This document shows positions 1 to 10,338 of a stretch of DNA of 64,000 bases, one piece after another. The stretch is taken from the NCBI RefSeq assembly GCF_024172165.1, contig NZ_JAMZEB010000002.1, forward strand, positions 1,509,501-1,573,500, in the 5' to 3' direction. Source of the DNA: Nonomuraea thailandensis (lineage in GTDB: Bacteria > Actinomycetota > Actinomycetes > Streptosporangiales > Streptosporangiaceae). The first letter of the stretch is position 1. The number at the start of each line of letters is the position of its first letter. A model generated the notes under the pieces. That model was not told the origin of the DNA. It did not search any database and saw only the letters and a list, made by a program, of their open reading frames with translations. A program made the position numbers and the translations under genes.

Positions 1-1
1 C

Positions 2-55
2 GGAGCCGTCACTTTCCGGAACAACGTCAAGGCCGGGATGGACGACGATGGGTAG
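2..55 (+). CDS. C-terminal end of an upstream gene (partial)
   Basis: The second forward frame is open from the window edge to a TAG at 53-55 and reads GAVTFRNNVKAGMDDDG. It overlaps the ATG of the next gene by 8 bases, a typical arrangement in this genome. Only 17 residues are visible, so the function cannot be judged, and it could be a chance open frame. Confidence 0.35.
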   Translation, partial: GAVTFRNNVKAGMDDDG

Positions 56-629
56 GCGCTGGGCGGGATGGCAGTGGGTGGCCGGAGTGTTCGTGCTGAT
101 GACCGGTTGCACGCCGGACAAGGCGGCGCACATACCGCTACCGAGTCCGGTGCGCGGGCCGGTCGCCGATCGCCCGCCCTACCTGTGCTACTTCATCCCG
201 CAGGCCGCCGTGGCGGAGCTGACCGGCTACAGAGGGCCTCACCGGGCGGGAGACGACAAGCGACATCCTGACAGTTACAGCTGCGTCATCGCGAACGCCG
301 AGCAAAGCCTCTTCATCACGAGCTATGACGTATCGGCCTCGCGCGGAGCCATCGAACGCTACATGACCTTCGGGGAGAAACGCGACCCGGCCGACCTGCC
401 CAAGGAGCTCGGTACCGGGCTGATCAGCGATTTCGATCTTCGCATGCGTCCGTACCGGACGGTGGAGGCGTGGTTCCGCTGTGGATCGGCCAACTCCCTC
501 ATCGGCATCACCGTCAAGCGGAACCCGGCCCGCGACCAGGACCACGACCTCGTCCAGCTCATGACCATCGCCCAGCGGCGGTTCGCCGAGATGTTCGGTT
601 GCGACCTCGGCGCCCCGCCGCCCCGCTAA
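48..629 (+). CDS. Small secreted lipoprotein of unknown function
   Basis: 193 residues. The N-terminus carries basic residues, a hydrophobic stretch (VAGVFVLMT) and a lipobox ending LMTGC, so the mature protein should start at Cys21 and be anchored on the outer face of the membrane. Three further cysteines lie in the mature part (in PPYLCYF, YSCVI, WFRCG), with another near the C-terminus in MFGCD, compatible with two disulfides. The plan resembles the DUF3558-like lipoproteins common in actinomycetes, but I see no diagnostic motif and do not assign a family. It lies tail to tail with pgl, 4 bases apart. Confidence 0.75.
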   Translation: MGRRWAGWQWVAGVFVLMTGCTPDKAAHIPLPSPVRGPVADRPPYLCYFIPQAAVAELTGYRGPHRAGDDKRHPDSYSCVIANAEQSLFITSYDVSASRGAIERYMTFGEKRDPADLPKELGTGLISDFDLRMRPYRTVEAWFRCGSANSLIGITVKRNPARDQDHDLVQLMTIAQRRFAEMFGCDLGAPPPR

Positions 630-633
630 CGCG

Positions 634-1407
634 TCACGGCGACGCCAGGCGTCCCAGGCCCGGCGGGATCTTGCTCGCCGCGGCCCGGTCCAGCAGGAAC
701 AACGTCCGCCCGCGCCCCCGTGCCCCCGCCGCCGGCACCTGGACGGGCCCGGACTCCGAGAGGGCGAGCCGGACCGCGCCCGACTTCTCCTCGCCGGCCG
801 CCACCACCCACACCTCGCGGGAGGCCTGGATGGCGGGCAGGGTCAGGGAGATGCGGGTGGGCGGTGGCTTGGGGGAGCCGTGGACCGCCACCACCGGGCG
901 GGTGTCGTAGAGCGCGGGCATGCCCGGGAAGAGGGAGGCCACGTGGGAGTCGGGGCCCATGCCGAGCAGCATCACGTCGAAGCTCGGCACCGGCCCGTGG
1001 TCCTCGGGCCGGGCGGCGGCGCGCAGCTCGGTGGCGTACGCGTCGGCCGACTCCTCGGCCGTCATGCCGGAGTCGGGGCCGCGCATGACGTGCACCCGCG
1101 CGGGGTCCACGTCCACGTGGTCCAGCAGGGCCTCGCGGGCGCCGGTCTCGTTGCGTTCCTCGTCGCCGGTGGGGACGAAGCGTTCGTCGCCCCACCAGAT
1201 GTCCAGGCGACGCCAGTCGACGGCGTCCCTGGCGGGGGTGGCGGCGATGGCCGCCAGGGTGGCGATGCCGACGGTGCCGCCCGTCAGGACGATCGACGCC
1301 GAGCCCTTGGCCGACTGCGCGTCGACCAGCCGGGTGATGATCCGCGCGGCGACGGCCTTGGCCAGGACGTCGGCGTCGCGGTGAACGACGATGCCGGGAA
1401 CGCTCAT
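634..1407 (-). CDS. pgl: 6-phosphogluconolactonase
   Basis: 257 residues, the normal length for Pgl/DevB. It hydrolyses 6-phosphogluconolactone to 6-phosphogluconate, the second oxidative pentose phosphate step, in the cytosol. Family landmarks are VLTGGTVG near the N-terminus, WWGDERFVP in the middle and LLGMGPDSHVASLFPG. The start at 1407 (MSVPGIVV) is preferred over an in-frame ATG at 1434 because GGGAG lies just upstream of it. It is the last gene of tkt-tal-pgi-zwf-opcA-pgl, 23 bases after opcA, so it supplies the step directly after Zwf. Confidence 0.95.
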   Translation of the reverse strand: MSVPGIVVHRDADVLAKAVAARIITRLVDAQSAKGSASIVLTGGTVGIATLAAIAATPARDAVDWRRLDIWWGDERFVPTGDEERNETGAREALLDHVDVDPARVHVMRGPDSGMTAEESADAYATELRAAARPEDHGPVPSFDVMLLGMGPDSHVASLFPGMPALYDTRPVVAVHGSPKPPPTRISLTLPAIQASREVWVVAAGEEKSGAVRLALSESGPVQVPAAGARGRGRTLFLLDRAAASKIPPGLGRLASP

Positions 1408-1430
1408 GGTCGTCTCCCTTTGAACTGCCG

Positions 1431-2345
1431 TCATCCCTTGTACGTCCTCGCGAACCGCTTGACCGCGGCCTCATAGATCTCGTCGGTGTCGAGCCTGCGC
1501 AGCTCCTCGGCCATCAGCTCGGAGGTCTGCCGCCTGGCCAGGGCCACGTTCCTGTCGGGCTGGCCGGGGCGGCGGAGCGTGGCCAGGCGGGCGTCGGTCC
1601 GCACGACCGCGAGCTCGCCGTCGCCGAGCTGCAGGCGTACGGAGGTCAGGCCGGGCCCGGAGGAGTCGACGACCTTGATCGGGGCGCCGAGCCGCTCCGA
1701 CAGCCAGGCGGCCAGCAGCGGCGCGCTCGGGTGGCCGGGGGAGGCCTCCACGGTGCCCTTGCGCACCTTGCCCACCGGCTGGTCGAAGGCGGCGGCCAGC
1801 AGGCTGCGCCACGGCGTCAGCCTGGCCCAGGACAGGTCGGTGTCGCCGCGCGCGTACCCCTTTGCCCGGGTGACCAGCGACCCGACGCCGCCGTCGTCGA
1901 AGCCCTTGGCGTCGGTGATGCGCCGTTGTGCCAGCGCCCCGATCGCGTCCTTGGACGGCGCGTCGGGGGCCGCGCCCGGCCACCACGCCACGACGGGGGT
2001 GTCGGGCAGCAGCAGCGGGCTGACCACGGAGTCGGCGTGTTCGGTGAGCTCGCCGTACAGGCGCAGCACCACCACCTCGCCGGGCGTGTTCTCGCCGATG
2101 CGCAGCTCGGCGTCGAGCCTGATGGTCTCCTCCGGCTCACGCTTGATCACCACGATGATGCGCGAGGGGTGCTCGCGGGCCGCCTCGGTCGCGGCGCGCA
2201 GCGCGTCGTACTGGTGGCGCTCCTCGCAGACCACGACGAGCGTGAGCACCATGCCGATGGCCGGCGCGCCCATCTGGTGACGCAGGTGGGTGAACTGGGC
2301 GGCGATCTTCCCGGCCGTGGTGTCCGTCAGCATGAACGTCGTCAC
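1431..2345 (-). CDS. opcA: Glucose-6-phosphate dehydrogenase assembly protein OpcA
   Basis: 304 residues, GTG start with an AAGGAGG ribosome-binding site a few bases upstream. OpcA is the allosteric partner needed for active glucose-6-phosphate dehydrogenase in cyanobacteria and actinobacteria. It is recognised by overall family resemblance (VVAWWPGAAPDAPSKDAIG, DLSWARLTPWRSLLAAAFDQP) and by its place directly after zwf. It binds no known cofactor and acts through protein contact. Expression is probably tied to zwf through the shared transcript. Confidence 0.93.
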   Translation of the reverse strand: MTTFMLTDTTAGKIAAQFTHLRHQMGAPAIGMVLTLVVVCEERHQYDALRAATEAAREHPSRIIVVIKREPEETIRLDAELRIGENTPGEVVVLRLYGELTEHADSVVSPLLLPDTPVVAWWPGAAPDAPSKDAIGALAQRRITDAKGFDDGGVGSLVTRAKGYARGDTDLSWARLTPWRSLLAAAFDQPVGKVRKGTVEASPGHPSAPLLAAWLSERLGAPIKVVDSSGPGLTSVRLQLGDGELAVVRTDARLATLRRPGQPDRNVALARRQTSELMAEELRRLDTDEIYEAAVKRFARTYKG

Positions 2346-2409
2346 GAGTCCTCCTTCGTCGGCCTCGCGACCGTCATGCTGTGTCTCATCGTTGGTTCGC
2401 TGCGCTCTC

Positions 2410-4011
2410 TCACAGCCTCCTCCACACGCGGCCGTCGCGGGCCATCATCGCGTCGGCCGACTCGGGCCCCCACGAGCCGGACTCGTACGGCTCCGGCTGC
2501 CCCTGCGTGGCCCAGAACTCCTCGATCGGGTCGAGGATCGTCCAGGACAGCTCCACCTCCCGCTGGTGCGGGAAGAGCGGCGGATCGCCGATCATCACGT
2601 CGAGCAGCAGCCGCTCGTACGCCTCCGGCGACGACTCCAGGAACGACTCGCCGTAGGCGAAGTCCATCGAGACGTCACGCACCTCCATCGCCGTGCCCGG
2701 CACCTTGGAGCCGAACCGCACCGTGATGCCCTCGTCCGGCTGAACCCGGATCACCAGCGCGTTCTGGCCGAGGATCTCGGTGTCGTCCTTGCTGAACGGC
2801 AGGTGCGGCGCCCGCTGGAACACCACGGCCACCTCGGTGACGCGGCGGCCCAGGCGCTTGCCGGTGCGCAGGTAGAACGGCACGCCGGCCCAGCGCCGGT
2901 TGGCGATCTCCAGCTTGATGGCGGCGTAGGTCTCGGTGATGGACTCCTGCGAGATGCCCTCCTCCTGCAGGTAGCCGACGACCTTCTCGCCGCCCTGCCA
3001 GCCTGCGGAGTACTGGCCGCGCGCGGTGTTGAGGCCCAGGTTGGCGGGCAGCCGCACGGCCTTGAGCACCTTCTCCTTCTCGCGCCGCAGCGAGTTGGCC
3101 TCGAAGGAGGTCGGGTCCTCCATGGCGACGAGCGCGAGGAGCTGGAGCAGGTGGTTCTGGATGACGTCGCGGGCGGCGCCGATGCCGTCGTAGTAGCCGG
3201 CGCGGCCGCCGATGCCGATGTCCTCGGCCATCGTGATCTGCACGTGGTCGACGAAGCTGCGGTTCCAGATCGGCTCGTAGAGGTTGTTGGCGAACCTCAG
3301 CGCCATGATGTTCTGGACGGTCTCCTTGCCCAGGTAGTGGTCGATCCTGAAGATCGAGCTCTCCGGGAAGGCCGAGGTGGTGATCTCGTTCAGCTCGTGG
3401 GCCGACTGCAGGTCGTGCCCGAACGGCTTCTCGATGACCACGCGCCGCCACGAGCCGTCAGGCGCGTCGGACAGCCCGGTGCGCTTGAGCTGCTCCACCA
3501 CCACGGGGAAGAACTTCGGCGGCACAGACAGGTAGAAAGCGTAGTTTCCGCCCGTGCCGCGGGTCTCGTCGATCTCAGCCAACGCCATGGCCAGCGCGTC
3601 GAACGCCCCGTCGTCCGAGAACTCGCCGGGAACGAAATGGATGCCCTCGCGGATCTGCTTCCAGACCTCCTCGCGGAAGGGGGTCCGGGCATGCGCCTTG
3701 ACGGCGTCGTGCGTCAACTGGGCGAAATCCTGGTCCTTCCAATCGCGCCGGGCGAACCCGACCAGCGAGAAGCCGGGCGGTAGCAGCCCCCGGTTCCCCA
3801 GGTCGTAAATCGCCGGTAGCAGCTTGCGCTTGGCCAGGTCACCCGTCACGCCGAACAACACCATCACGCACGGTCCCGCCACCCGGGGCAGCCGCTTGTC
3901 GCGCGGGTCGCGCAGCGGGTTGGCGGCTGCCACTGCCTCGGTCGTGGCGGTGCCCGCGACGGCCGCCGCCACGGTGACGGCCTCCTCCGCGGGTGCTGCC
4001 GGGTCTGTCAT
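2410..4011 (-). CDS. zwf: Glucose-6-phosphate 1-dehydrogenase
   Basis: 533 residues from the ATG at 4011, one base after the pgi stop. It oxidises glucose 6-phosphate to 6-phosphogluconolactone with NADP. Visible motifs are the nucleotide-binding FGVTGDLAKRKLLPA, the substrate/catalytic RIDHYLGKETVQN and the C-terminal ILDPIEEFWA. A longer in-frame start at 4050 lies inside pgi and is less likely. The Ala/Glu-rich 30-residue N-terminal extension (TDPAAPAEEAVTVAAAVAG) is not part of the conserved enzyme and is probably flexible. It works with OpcA and Pgl encoded downstream. Confidence 0.96.
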   Translation of the reverse strand: MTDPAAPAEEAVTVAAAVAGTATTEAVAAANPLRDPRDKRLPRVAGPCVMVLFGVTGDLAKRKLLPAIYDLGNRGLLPPGFSLVGFARRDWKDQDFAQLTHDAVKAHARTPFREEVWKQIREGIHFVPGEFSDDGAFDALAMALAEIDETRGTGGNYAFYLSVPPKFFPVVVEQLKRTGLSDAPDGSWRRVVIEKPFGHDLQSAHELNEITTSAFPESSIFRIDHYLGKETVQNIMALRFANNLYEPIWNRSFVDHVQITMAEDIGIGGRAGYYDGIGAARDVIQNHLLQLLALVAMEDPTSFEANSLRREKEKVLKAVRLPANLGLNTARGQYSAGWQGGEKVVGYLQEEGISQESITETYAAIKLEIANRRWAGVPFYLRTGKRLGRRVTEVAVVFQRAPHLPFSKDDTEILGQNALVIRVQPDEGITVRFGSKVPGTAMEVRDVSMDFAYGESFLESSPEAYERLLLDVMIGDPPLFPHQREVELSWTILDPIEEFWATQGQPEPYESGSWGPESADAMMARDGRVWRRL

Positions 4012-4012
4012 C

Positions 4013-5626
4013 TCAAGCCTCCTGTGCGGCCTCGAGCAAACGCGCGACACCCGCCGCGCGGTCGGTCAAATGCAGGCGTACGGCCGGGCGCCCGCGGGTC
4101 TCCAGCGCCCCCAGGTCCCCCAGCGCCTGGGCGAGCTGCAGCCGGCCCAGGCTGTACGGCCTGCCGGGCACGGCGACGTCCTCGGTCACCGCCCCCGTGA
4201 TCTGCAGGAACACGCCGTTCTGCGGCCCGCCCTTGTGATACTGCCCGGTGGAGTGCAGGAACCGCGGCCCCCACCCGAACGTCACGGGCCGGTCGGTGCG
4301 CAGCGCGAGCAGCGCCCGCAGCGTCAGCGGATCGGCCCACATCCACGCGTCGGTCATCTGCTCGAAGTCGGCCCCGTCGGGCACCGGCGCGTCGAAGGCG
4401 GCCAGCCGGTCCAGATAAGCCGTGATCGCCAGGTAGCCGTCGCCGGGGATCGCGTGCAGCAGCTCGGAGAACAGCCCCGGCAGGTCCTTGGCCGTCGCCG
4501 CCCCGTACACCTCGACCGGGCCGTCCACGAACGCGGGCGCGCCGGTCGGCAGGTCGGGCAGGGCCAGCAGGGTGGCGGTGTTCTCCTTCGACTCGGCCAC
4601 GTTCGGCTGGTCGAACGGATCGACCTCCAGCAGCAGCCCGGCGATGGCGGTGGCGTACTCCCAGACCAGGAACTGCGCGCCCAGCGGCCCGTCCACGCGC
4701 ACGTCGCCGATGTCGGACTCGATCGCCACGACGAGCTCGTCGCCCGAGCGGTTGGGGTCGGCGCCGACGACCGGCAGGATGCCCCTGCCCTGCTTGCCGG
4801 TGGACTCGGCGACGAGCTGCTCGATCCAGTCGGGCAGCCCGAAGATGGCCGAGAGCTGGTCCTCCAGGACCAGTTTGTCGCGCCCGGCCAGCGCCGCCCC
4901 GCCGAGCGCCGCCCCCAGGTCGAGCCCGGGGTTGCCGCTGTCGAGCGACAGCAGCGGCAGCACCTCCTCGGCCTCGTCGAGCAGCCGTGTCACGTCGGCG
5001 CCCGCCAGCGCGGCCGGCACCAGCCCGAACGCCGACAGCGCCGAGTAGCGGCCGCCCACGTCGGCAGGCGCGAGCACCAGGTGGAAGCCGTCGTCGGCGG
5101 CCCGCCGCGCCAGGGGCGTGCCGGGGTCGGTGACGACCACGATGCGGCCCGCGGGGTCGATGCCCGCGTCCGCGAAGAGCCGCTCGTAGATCCGCAGATG
5201 ACTGTCGGTCTCCACGGTCGAGCCGCTCTTGCCGGCCACGACCACGACCGTGGACTCCAGGCCGTCGGCCAGCGCGCGGCGCACCTGGCCGGGGTCGGTC
5301 GTGTCGAGCACGGTGAGCGGCACGTCGGAGGTGGCGCAGATGACCTCCGCCGCCAGCGACGAGCCGCCCATCCCGGCCAGGACCACGTTCGTCAGGCCCT
5401 CGGCGCGGGCCCTCGCCGCGAGCTCGCCCAGGGCGGGCAGCAGCTCGCGGGAGGAGCGGGGCAGGGTCAGCCAGCCGAGCCTGACCGCTGCCACCGCCTC
5501 GGCGTCCTCACCCCACAGCGTGGGGTCGCCGCCGGCGAGCCGCGCGGGCACGCCGTCGGCGACGAGGCGCCCCGCGACGGAGGAGGCGGCCGAGGCCACC
5601 CCCTCCTCGCGGTAGGAGACGTTCAT
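4013..5626 (-). CDS. pgi: Glucose-6-phosphate isomerase, actinobacterial long type
   Basis: 537 residues starting MNVSYREEG at an ATG that overlaps the tal stop by one base (TGATG). It interconverts glucose 6-phosphate and fructose 6-phosphate. The sugar-isomerase (SIS) signature is seen in VLAGMGGSSLAAEV and VVVAGKSGSTVETDSHL; the C-terminal part (GWGPRFLHSTGQYHKGG) matches the Pgi form found next to tal and zwf in actinomycetes rather than the E. coli type. An open frame continues upstream to 6334, but it runs through tal in another frame and is not coding. Its position lets sugar phosphate be recycled into Zwf. Confidence 0.9.
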   Translation of the reverse strand: MNVSYREEGVASAASSVAGRLVADGVPARLAGGDPTLWGEDAEAVAAVRLGWLTLPRSSRELLPALGELAARARAEGLTNVVLAGMGGSSLAAEVICATSDVPLTVLDTTDPGQVRRALADGLESTVVVVAGKSGSTVETDSHLRIYERLFADAGIDPAGRIVVVTDPGTPLARRAADDGFHLVLAPADVGGRYSALSAFGLVPAALAGADVTRLLDEAEEVLPLLSLDSGNPGLDLGAALGGAALAGRDKLVLEDQLSAIFGLPDWIEQLVAESTGKQGRGILPVVGADPNRSGDELVVAIESDIGDVRVDGPLGAQFLVWEYATAIAGLLLEVDPFDQPNVAESKENTATLLALPDLPTGAPAFVDGPVEVYGAATAKDLPGLFSELLHAIPGDGYLAITAYLDRLAAFDAPVPDGADFEQMTDAWMWADPLTLRALLALRTDRPVTFGWGPRFLHSTGQYHKGGPQNGVFLQITGAVTEDVAVPGRPYSLGRLQLAQALGDLGALETRGRPAVRLHLTDRAAGVARLLEAAQEA

Positions 5627-6717
5627 CACGGAACCAGGTTCTTGGTGACGCTCTCGAGCAGCTCGTTCCAGGACGCCTCGAACTTCTCCACGCCCTCGTC
5701 CTCCAGGACCTTCACCACGTCGTCGTAGTCGACGCCGGCGTCCTTGAGCGCGGCCATGGTGTTCCAGGCCTGCTCGTAGAACGGGCGGACGGTGTCGCCG
5801 GTGACGTTGGCGTGGTCGGCCGTGGCGTCGAGCGTCTTCTCCGGCATCGTGTTGACGGTGCCGGGGGCGACGAGCTGGTCGACGTACATGGTGTCGGAGT
5901 ACTCGGGGTTCTTGACGCCGGTCGAGGCCCACAGCGGGCGCTGCGGGCGGGCGCCGGCGGCGCGCAGGCTCTGCCACCGCTCGGAGTTCATGACCTCCTC
6001 GAACGCCGCGTACGCCAGGCGCGCGTTGGCGATGCCCGCCTTGCCCTTCAGCTCCGGCTTGCCGAGCTTGTCCAGGCGCTTGTCGATCTCGGTGTCGACG
6101 CGGCTGACGAAGAACGAGGCCACCGACTCGATCGAGGCCAGGTTCAGGCCCTTGGCCTGCGCGGCCTCCAGGCCGGCGAGCCAGGCGTCCATGACCGCGC
6201 GGTAGCGCTCGAGGGAGAAGATCAGCGTGACGTTGACGCTGATGCCCTCGGACAGCGCCTGCGTGATCGCGGGCAGGCCCTCGACCGTGGCCGGGATCTT
6301 GATCATGAGGTTCGGCCGGTCGACCAGCCACCACAGCGCGCGGGCCTCGGCGATCGTCTTCTCGCTCTCGCGGGCCAGGCGCGGGTCGACCTCCAGCGAC
6401 ACGCGGCCGTCCACGCCGCCGCTGGCGTCGTAGACCGGGCGCAGCACGTCGGCGGCCCAGCGGATGTCGTAGGCGGTGATGGCGCGTACGGCCTCGCCCA
6501 CCTCGACGCCGCGCACGGCCAGGTCGTGGAGCTGGGTGTTGTACGCGTCGCCCTTGCTGAGCGCGTTGGCGAAGATCGTCGGGTTGGAGGTGACCCCGAC
6601 CACGTTCTTCTCGCGGATCAGCTGTTCGAGGTTGCCGGTGCGCAGGCGCTCACGGCTGATGTCGTCGAGCCAGATGGCTACGCCCTGGCCGGACAGCTTG
6701 TTGAGGATCTCGCTCAT
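5626..6717 (-). CDS. tal: Transaldolase
   Basis: 363 residues, usual for the actinobacterial transaldolase subfamily. It moves a dihydroxyacetone unit between sugar phosphates in the non-oxidative pentose phosphate branch. Motifs are GVTSNPTIF near residue 40, SLEVDPRLA and the Schiff-base lysine segment LMIKIPAT. It lies 7 bases after tkt and overlaps pgi by one base, so tkt, tal and pgi are very likely co-transcribed. Confidence 0.96.
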   Translation of the reverse strand: MSEILNKLSGQGVAIWLDDISRERLRTGNLEQLIREKNVVGVTSNPTIFANALSKGDAYNTQLHDLAVRGVEVGEAVRAITAYDIRWAADVLRPVYDASGGVDGRVSLEVDPRLARESEKTIAEARALWWLVDRPNLMIKIPATVEGLPAITQALSEGISVNVTLIFSLERYRAVMDAWLAGLEAAQAKGLNLASIESVASFFVSRVDTEIDKRLDKLGKPELKGKAGIANARLAYAAFEEVMNSERWQSLRAAGARPQRPLWASTGVKNPEYSDTMYVDQLVAPGTVNTMPEKTLDATADHANVTGDTVRPFYEQAWNTMAALKDAGVDYDDVVKVLEDEGVEKFEASWNELLESVTKNLVP

Positions 6718-6724
6718 CTGTTCT

Positions 6725-8833
6725 TCAGTTTCCCGTCGTCTCGCCCTTGTCCTGACCCAGCTTGGCCAGGCTCGCCCTGGCCGCCGCCGCCACGCGCTCA
6801 GCCGTCAGCCCGAACTGCTCGTACAGAGTCTTGTACGGCGCAGAGGCACCGAAGTGTTCGAGGCTGACCACCTCGCCGCACTCGCCGACGTACTCGTGCC
6901 AGCCGAGCGCGATGCCCGCCTCGACCGCCACCCGAGCCCTGATCGACGAGGGCAGAACCGTCTGCTTATATGCGGTGTCCTGCCCGTTGAACCACTCGAC
7001 ACACGGCATCGAGACCACCCGCGTGGGGATGCCCTGCGACTCCAGCAGCTCCCGGCCGTTCAGCGCGATCTCGACCTCGCTGCCCGTGGCGATGACGATG
7101 ACCCTCGGCTGGCCGTCGGACGCCTCGCGCAGCACGTAGCCGCCGCGGGCCACGCCCTCGGCGCTGGTGCCCTCGACGACCGGCAGGTTCTGCCTGGTCA
7201 GGGCCAGGGCGGCGGGGCGGTCGGTGTGCTCCAGCACGGCCTTCCACGCGTAGGCCGTCTCGTTGGCGTCGGCCGGGCGCACCACGTCGAGGCCGGGGAT
7301 CGCGCGCAGCGCCCACAGGTGCTCGATCGGCTGGTGGGTGGGGCCGTCCTCGCCGAGGCCGATCGAGTCGTGCGTCCACACGTACGTGACCGGCAGCTTC
7401 ATCAGCGCGGCCAGACGCACCGCGGGCCGCATGTAGTCGGAGAAGACCAGGAACGTGCCGCCGTACGGGCGGGTGCCGCCGTGCAGCGCGATGCCGTTCA
7501 GGATGGCGCCCATGGCGTGCTCGCGGATGCCGAAGTGCAGTGTGCGGCCGAAGCGGTTGCCCTTGAAGTCCTTGGTCTGGAACTCCTCGGGGATGAAGGA
7601 CGGCTCGCCCTTCATCGTGGTGAGGTTGGACTCGGCCAGGTCGGCCGAGCCGCCCCACAGCTCGGGCAGCACCGGGGCCAGCGCGTTGAGCACCTCGCCG
7701 GACGCCTTGCGCGTGGCGACGGAGGAGCCCTTCTCGAACGACGGCAGCGCGGTGGCCCAGCCGGCCGGCAGCTCGCGCCGGGAGATGCGGTCGAGCTCGG
7801 CGGCGCGCTCGCCGTTGGCCAGGCGCCACTCGGCGTAGGACTTCTCCCACTCGGCGTGGTCGGCGCGGCCGCGCTGGGCGACGTTACGGGCGTGCTCCAG
7901 CACCGCGGCCGGCACGTCGAAGGTCTTGGCCGGGTCCATGCCCAGCACTTCCTTGGTGGCGGCCACCTCGGCCTCGCCCAGGGCCGAGCCGTGGATCTTG
8001 CCGGTGTTCTGCTTGTTCGGCGCGGGGTAGCCGATGATCGTGCGCAGCCGGATGAACGACGGCCGGTCGGTCTCCGCCCGGGCCGCCTGAAGGGCGTCGT
8101 AGAGGGCCTGGACGTCCTCGACGTACTCGCCGGACTCGGTCCAGTCGACGCTCTGGGTGTGCCAGCCGTAGGCCTCGTAGCGCTTGACCACGTCCTCGGA
8201 CAGGGCGATCTGCGTGTCGTCCTCGATGGAGATGTGGTTGTCGTCGTAGACGACGACGAGGTTGCCCAGCTTCTGGTGGCCGGCCAGGGAGCTGGCCTCG
8301 TGGCTGATGCCCTCCTCGATGTCGCCGTCGCTGACGATGCACCAGATGTTGTGGTCGAACGGGGAGGTGCCGTCCTCGGCCTCGGGGTCGAACAGGCCGC
8401 GCTCGCGGCGGGCCGCCATGGCCATGCCGACCGCGTTGGCGATGCCCTGGCCCAGCGGGCCCGTCGTGGTCTCCACGCCGGCGGTGTGCCCGTGCTCGGG
8501 GTGACCCGGCGTGAGGCTGTCCCACTGGCGCAGGCGCCTGAGGTCGTCCAGGGTCAGGCCGTAACCGGAAAGGTAGAGCTGGATGTAGAGCGTCAGGCTG
8601 CTGTGGCCGCACGACAACACGAACCGGTCACGCCCGAGCCAGCCGGGGTCGGTCGGGTCGTGGCGCATCACTCGCTGGAAGAGCAGGTATGCGGCGGGGG
8701 CCAGACTCATGGCGGTGCCGGGGTGACCCGAGCCCGCCTTCTCCACTGCGTCCATCGCCAGGGCTCGAACGACATCGACCGCCTGCTTGTCCAGGTCGGT
8801 CCATTCAAGGGCTGGCACGAGTTCGGTGCTCAA
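6725..8833 (-). CDS. tkt: Transketolase
   Basis: 702 residues from a TTG start (TTG AGC ACC) with a GGAG about ten bases upstream. A thiamine-diphosphate enzyme that transfers two-carbon units between pentose phosphates. The cofactor motif begins GDGDIEEG and the pyrimidine domain has [20 protein letters not shown]; substrate-contact His residues are in CGHSSL and [15 protein letters not shown]. It is the first gene of the six-gene operon, so the operon promoter should lie in 8834-9132. Confidence 0.96.
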   Translation of the reverse strand: MSTELVPALEWTDLDKQAVDVVRALAMDAVEKAGSGHPGTAMSLAPAAYLLFQRVMRHDPTDPGWLGRDRFVLSCGHSSLTLYIQLYLSGYGLTLDDLRRLRQWDSLTPGHPEHGHTAGVETTTGPLGQGIANAVGMAMAARRERGLFDPEAEDGTSPFDHNIWCIVSDGDIEEGISHEASSLAGHQKLGNLVVVYDDNHISIEDDTQIALSEDVVKRYEAYGWHTQSVDWTESGEYVEDVQALYDALQAARAETDRPSFIRLRTIIGYPAPNKQNTGKIHGSALGEAEVAATKEVLGMDPAKTFDVPAAVLEHARNVAQRGRADHAEWEKSYAEWRLANGERAAELDRISRRELPAGWATALPSFEKGSSVATRKASGEVLNALAPVLPELWGGSADLAESNLTTMKGEPSFIPEEFQTKDFKGNRFGRTLHFGIREHAMGAILNGIALHGGTRPYGGTFLVFSDYMRPAVRLAALMKLPVTYVWTHDSIGLGEDGPTHQPIEHLWALRAIPGLDVVRPADANETAYAWKAVLEHTDRPAALALTRQNLPVVEGTSAEGVARGGYVLREASDGQPRVIVIATGSEVEIALNGRELLESQGIPTRVVSMPCVEWFNGQDTAYKQTVLPSSIRARVAVEAGIALGWHEYVGECGEVVSLEHFGASAPYKTLYEQFGLTAERVAAAARASLAKLGQDKGETTGN

Positions 8834-9132
8834 GTGCTCGATCTCCGGAATCTAGTTGTCATTGATTTGGCTGTCCCGCCCGAGGCCGGCCGCGTCGCGG
8901 CGGCCTGCCGCAGGTTGCGCGCCCGCGCCTACACCGGACCCTAACCGAGTGGGGCTGGTGATCGATTCCCATTCCACCCTCGCGTGTCCAGGTACGGCGC
9001 AAGCCCCCCATTGGCCGGACCGGCCGCCCCTGCGACTACAGTTTGTTTGTTCGCAGGGGCGTCACCGGCGCCCGCCCATGGATCCGCTCTTATCAGAGGT
9101 TACGCGTTGACTTCCGACAGGCTGGAAGCGCC
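8834..9132. other. Divergent intergenic region between tkt and ctaB
   Basis: About 300 bases with no supported gene. It must contain the start signals for the leftward pentose phosphate operon and rightward ctaB. The ctaB frame is open from a TTG at 9043, but residues encoded before 9133 do not resemble CtaB. I see no clear promoter hexamers or long palindrome. Confidence 0.6.
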
Positions 9133-10077
9133 TTGACGGTGCTGACCAACAGGCAGGCGACGGCCCCATCACGGCAGGTGGAGCCGCCGCGCTCGATCGG
9201 CATGATCGTCAAGGCCTACATCGCGCTCACCAAGCCGCGGGTCATCGAGCTGCTGCTGATCACGACACTGCCGGTGATGTTCCTCGCAGCGGGCGGCCTG
9301 CCGCCCCTGTGGGAGTCGATCTGGGTCATGGTGTTCGGCACCCTATCGGCAGGCAGCGCCAACGCGCTCAACTGCTACATCGACCGCGACATCGACCAGA
9401 AGATGCGCCGCACCCGGCGCAGGCCGCTGGCCAGGCACCAGGTCTCGCCGCGTGCGGCGCTGGTCTTCGGCCTCGTGCTGGGGGTCATCTCCACGGTCGG
9501 TCTGTGGGTGGCCACCAACTGGCTGGCGGCGATGTTGTCGCTCGGCGCGATCCTGTTCTACGTGCTGGTCTACTCGCTGATACTCAAGCGGCGCACGGCC
9601 CAGAACATCGTGTGGGGCGGCATCGCGGGCTGCATGCCGGTGATGATCGGCTGGGCCGGCATCACCGAGCGGCTCGACTGGGCGCCGCTGGTGCTGTTCG
9701 GCGTGGTGTTCTTCTGGACGCCGCCGCACACCTGGACGCTGGCCATGCGCTACAAGGAGGACTACGCGGCGGCCAAGGTGCCGATGCTGCCCGTGGTGGC
9801 CACCGAGCGGCGGGTCATCCTGGAGTCCATCGCCTACACCTGGGCCACCGTGCTCTGCTCGCTGGCGCTGTGGCCGGTGGCCGGCACCACGCTGTTCTAC
9901 CCGGTCGTGGCCGCCGCGCTAGGCGTCATGTGCCTGGTGGAGGCGCACCGCCTGCTGGCCCGGCTCAACGCCGGCAAGAGCGGGGTCGACCTGCGGCCCA
10001 TGCGCTTCTTCCACTGGTCGAACGCCTACCTGGCGCTGCTGTTCCTGGCCGTGGCCATCGACCCGCTGCTCGCCTGA
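9133..10077 (+). CDS. ctaB: Protohaem IX farnesyltransferase (haem O synthase)
   Basis: 314 residues from a TTG with GGAAG upstream; the frame is open back to 9043, so the start is uncertain. A membrane prenyltransferase that adds farnesyl to haem B, giving haem O for cytochrome oxidase. The UbiA-family Asp motifs are seen: [15 protein letters not shown] and the second loop [26 protein letters not shown] opens the first of about nine membrane helices. CtaA, the next enzyme, is encoded 2.2 kb downstream on the other strand. Confidence 0.93.
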   Translation: MTVLTNRQATAPSRQVEPPRSIGMIVKAYIALTKPRVIELLLITTLPVMFLAAGGLPPLWESIWVMVFGTLSAGSANALNCYIDRDIDQKMRRTRRRPLARHQVSPRAALVFGLVLGVISTVGLWVATNWLAAMLSLGAILFYVLVYSLILKRRTAQNIVWGGIAGCMPVMIGWAGITERLDWAPLVLFGVVFFWTPPHTWTLAMRYKEDYAAAKVPMLPVVATERRVILESIAYTWATVLCSLALWPVAGTTLFYPVVAAALGVMCLVEAHRLLARLNAGKSGVDLRPMRFFHWSNAYLALLFLAVAIDPLLA

Positions 10078-10338
10078 TCCCGGCCGCGGCGCTCCGCGGG
10101 ACGAGCGGGACCTTCATGTCTGGACGGTGACGAGTGGCTATCCGGCCCCTGGCGGCGCCCGCGGTCCCGGCGCGGGGCGCCGGCCGCCGGCGGGTGCGCA
10201 CGCGGCCCGCCGACCTGCTGCACGAACGGCCCCACCTGGGCCGCACCTCCCCGCGGGCCGGCCGCCGCGCCCCCGGCCTCGACCGGCGCCGCGCGGTCCC
10301 GCACGGACCCCGGCACTCTGATCCGTTAAAGTCACCCT

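Noticed and set aside
3824..5728. A 634-codon plus-strand open frame opposite zwf and pgi
   Set aside because: No motifs and shadow-type composition; both opposite genes are unmistakable.
5627..6334. Upstream extension of the pgi reading frame through tal
   Set aside because: The tal frame has complete family motifs here; the pgi-frame extension is Arg/Pro/Gly-rich and unlike any isomerase.
10127..10321. Short open frames in the ctaB-prsW spacer
   Set aside because: Arg/Pro/Gly-rich, no ribosome-binding site, no resemblance to known proteins.
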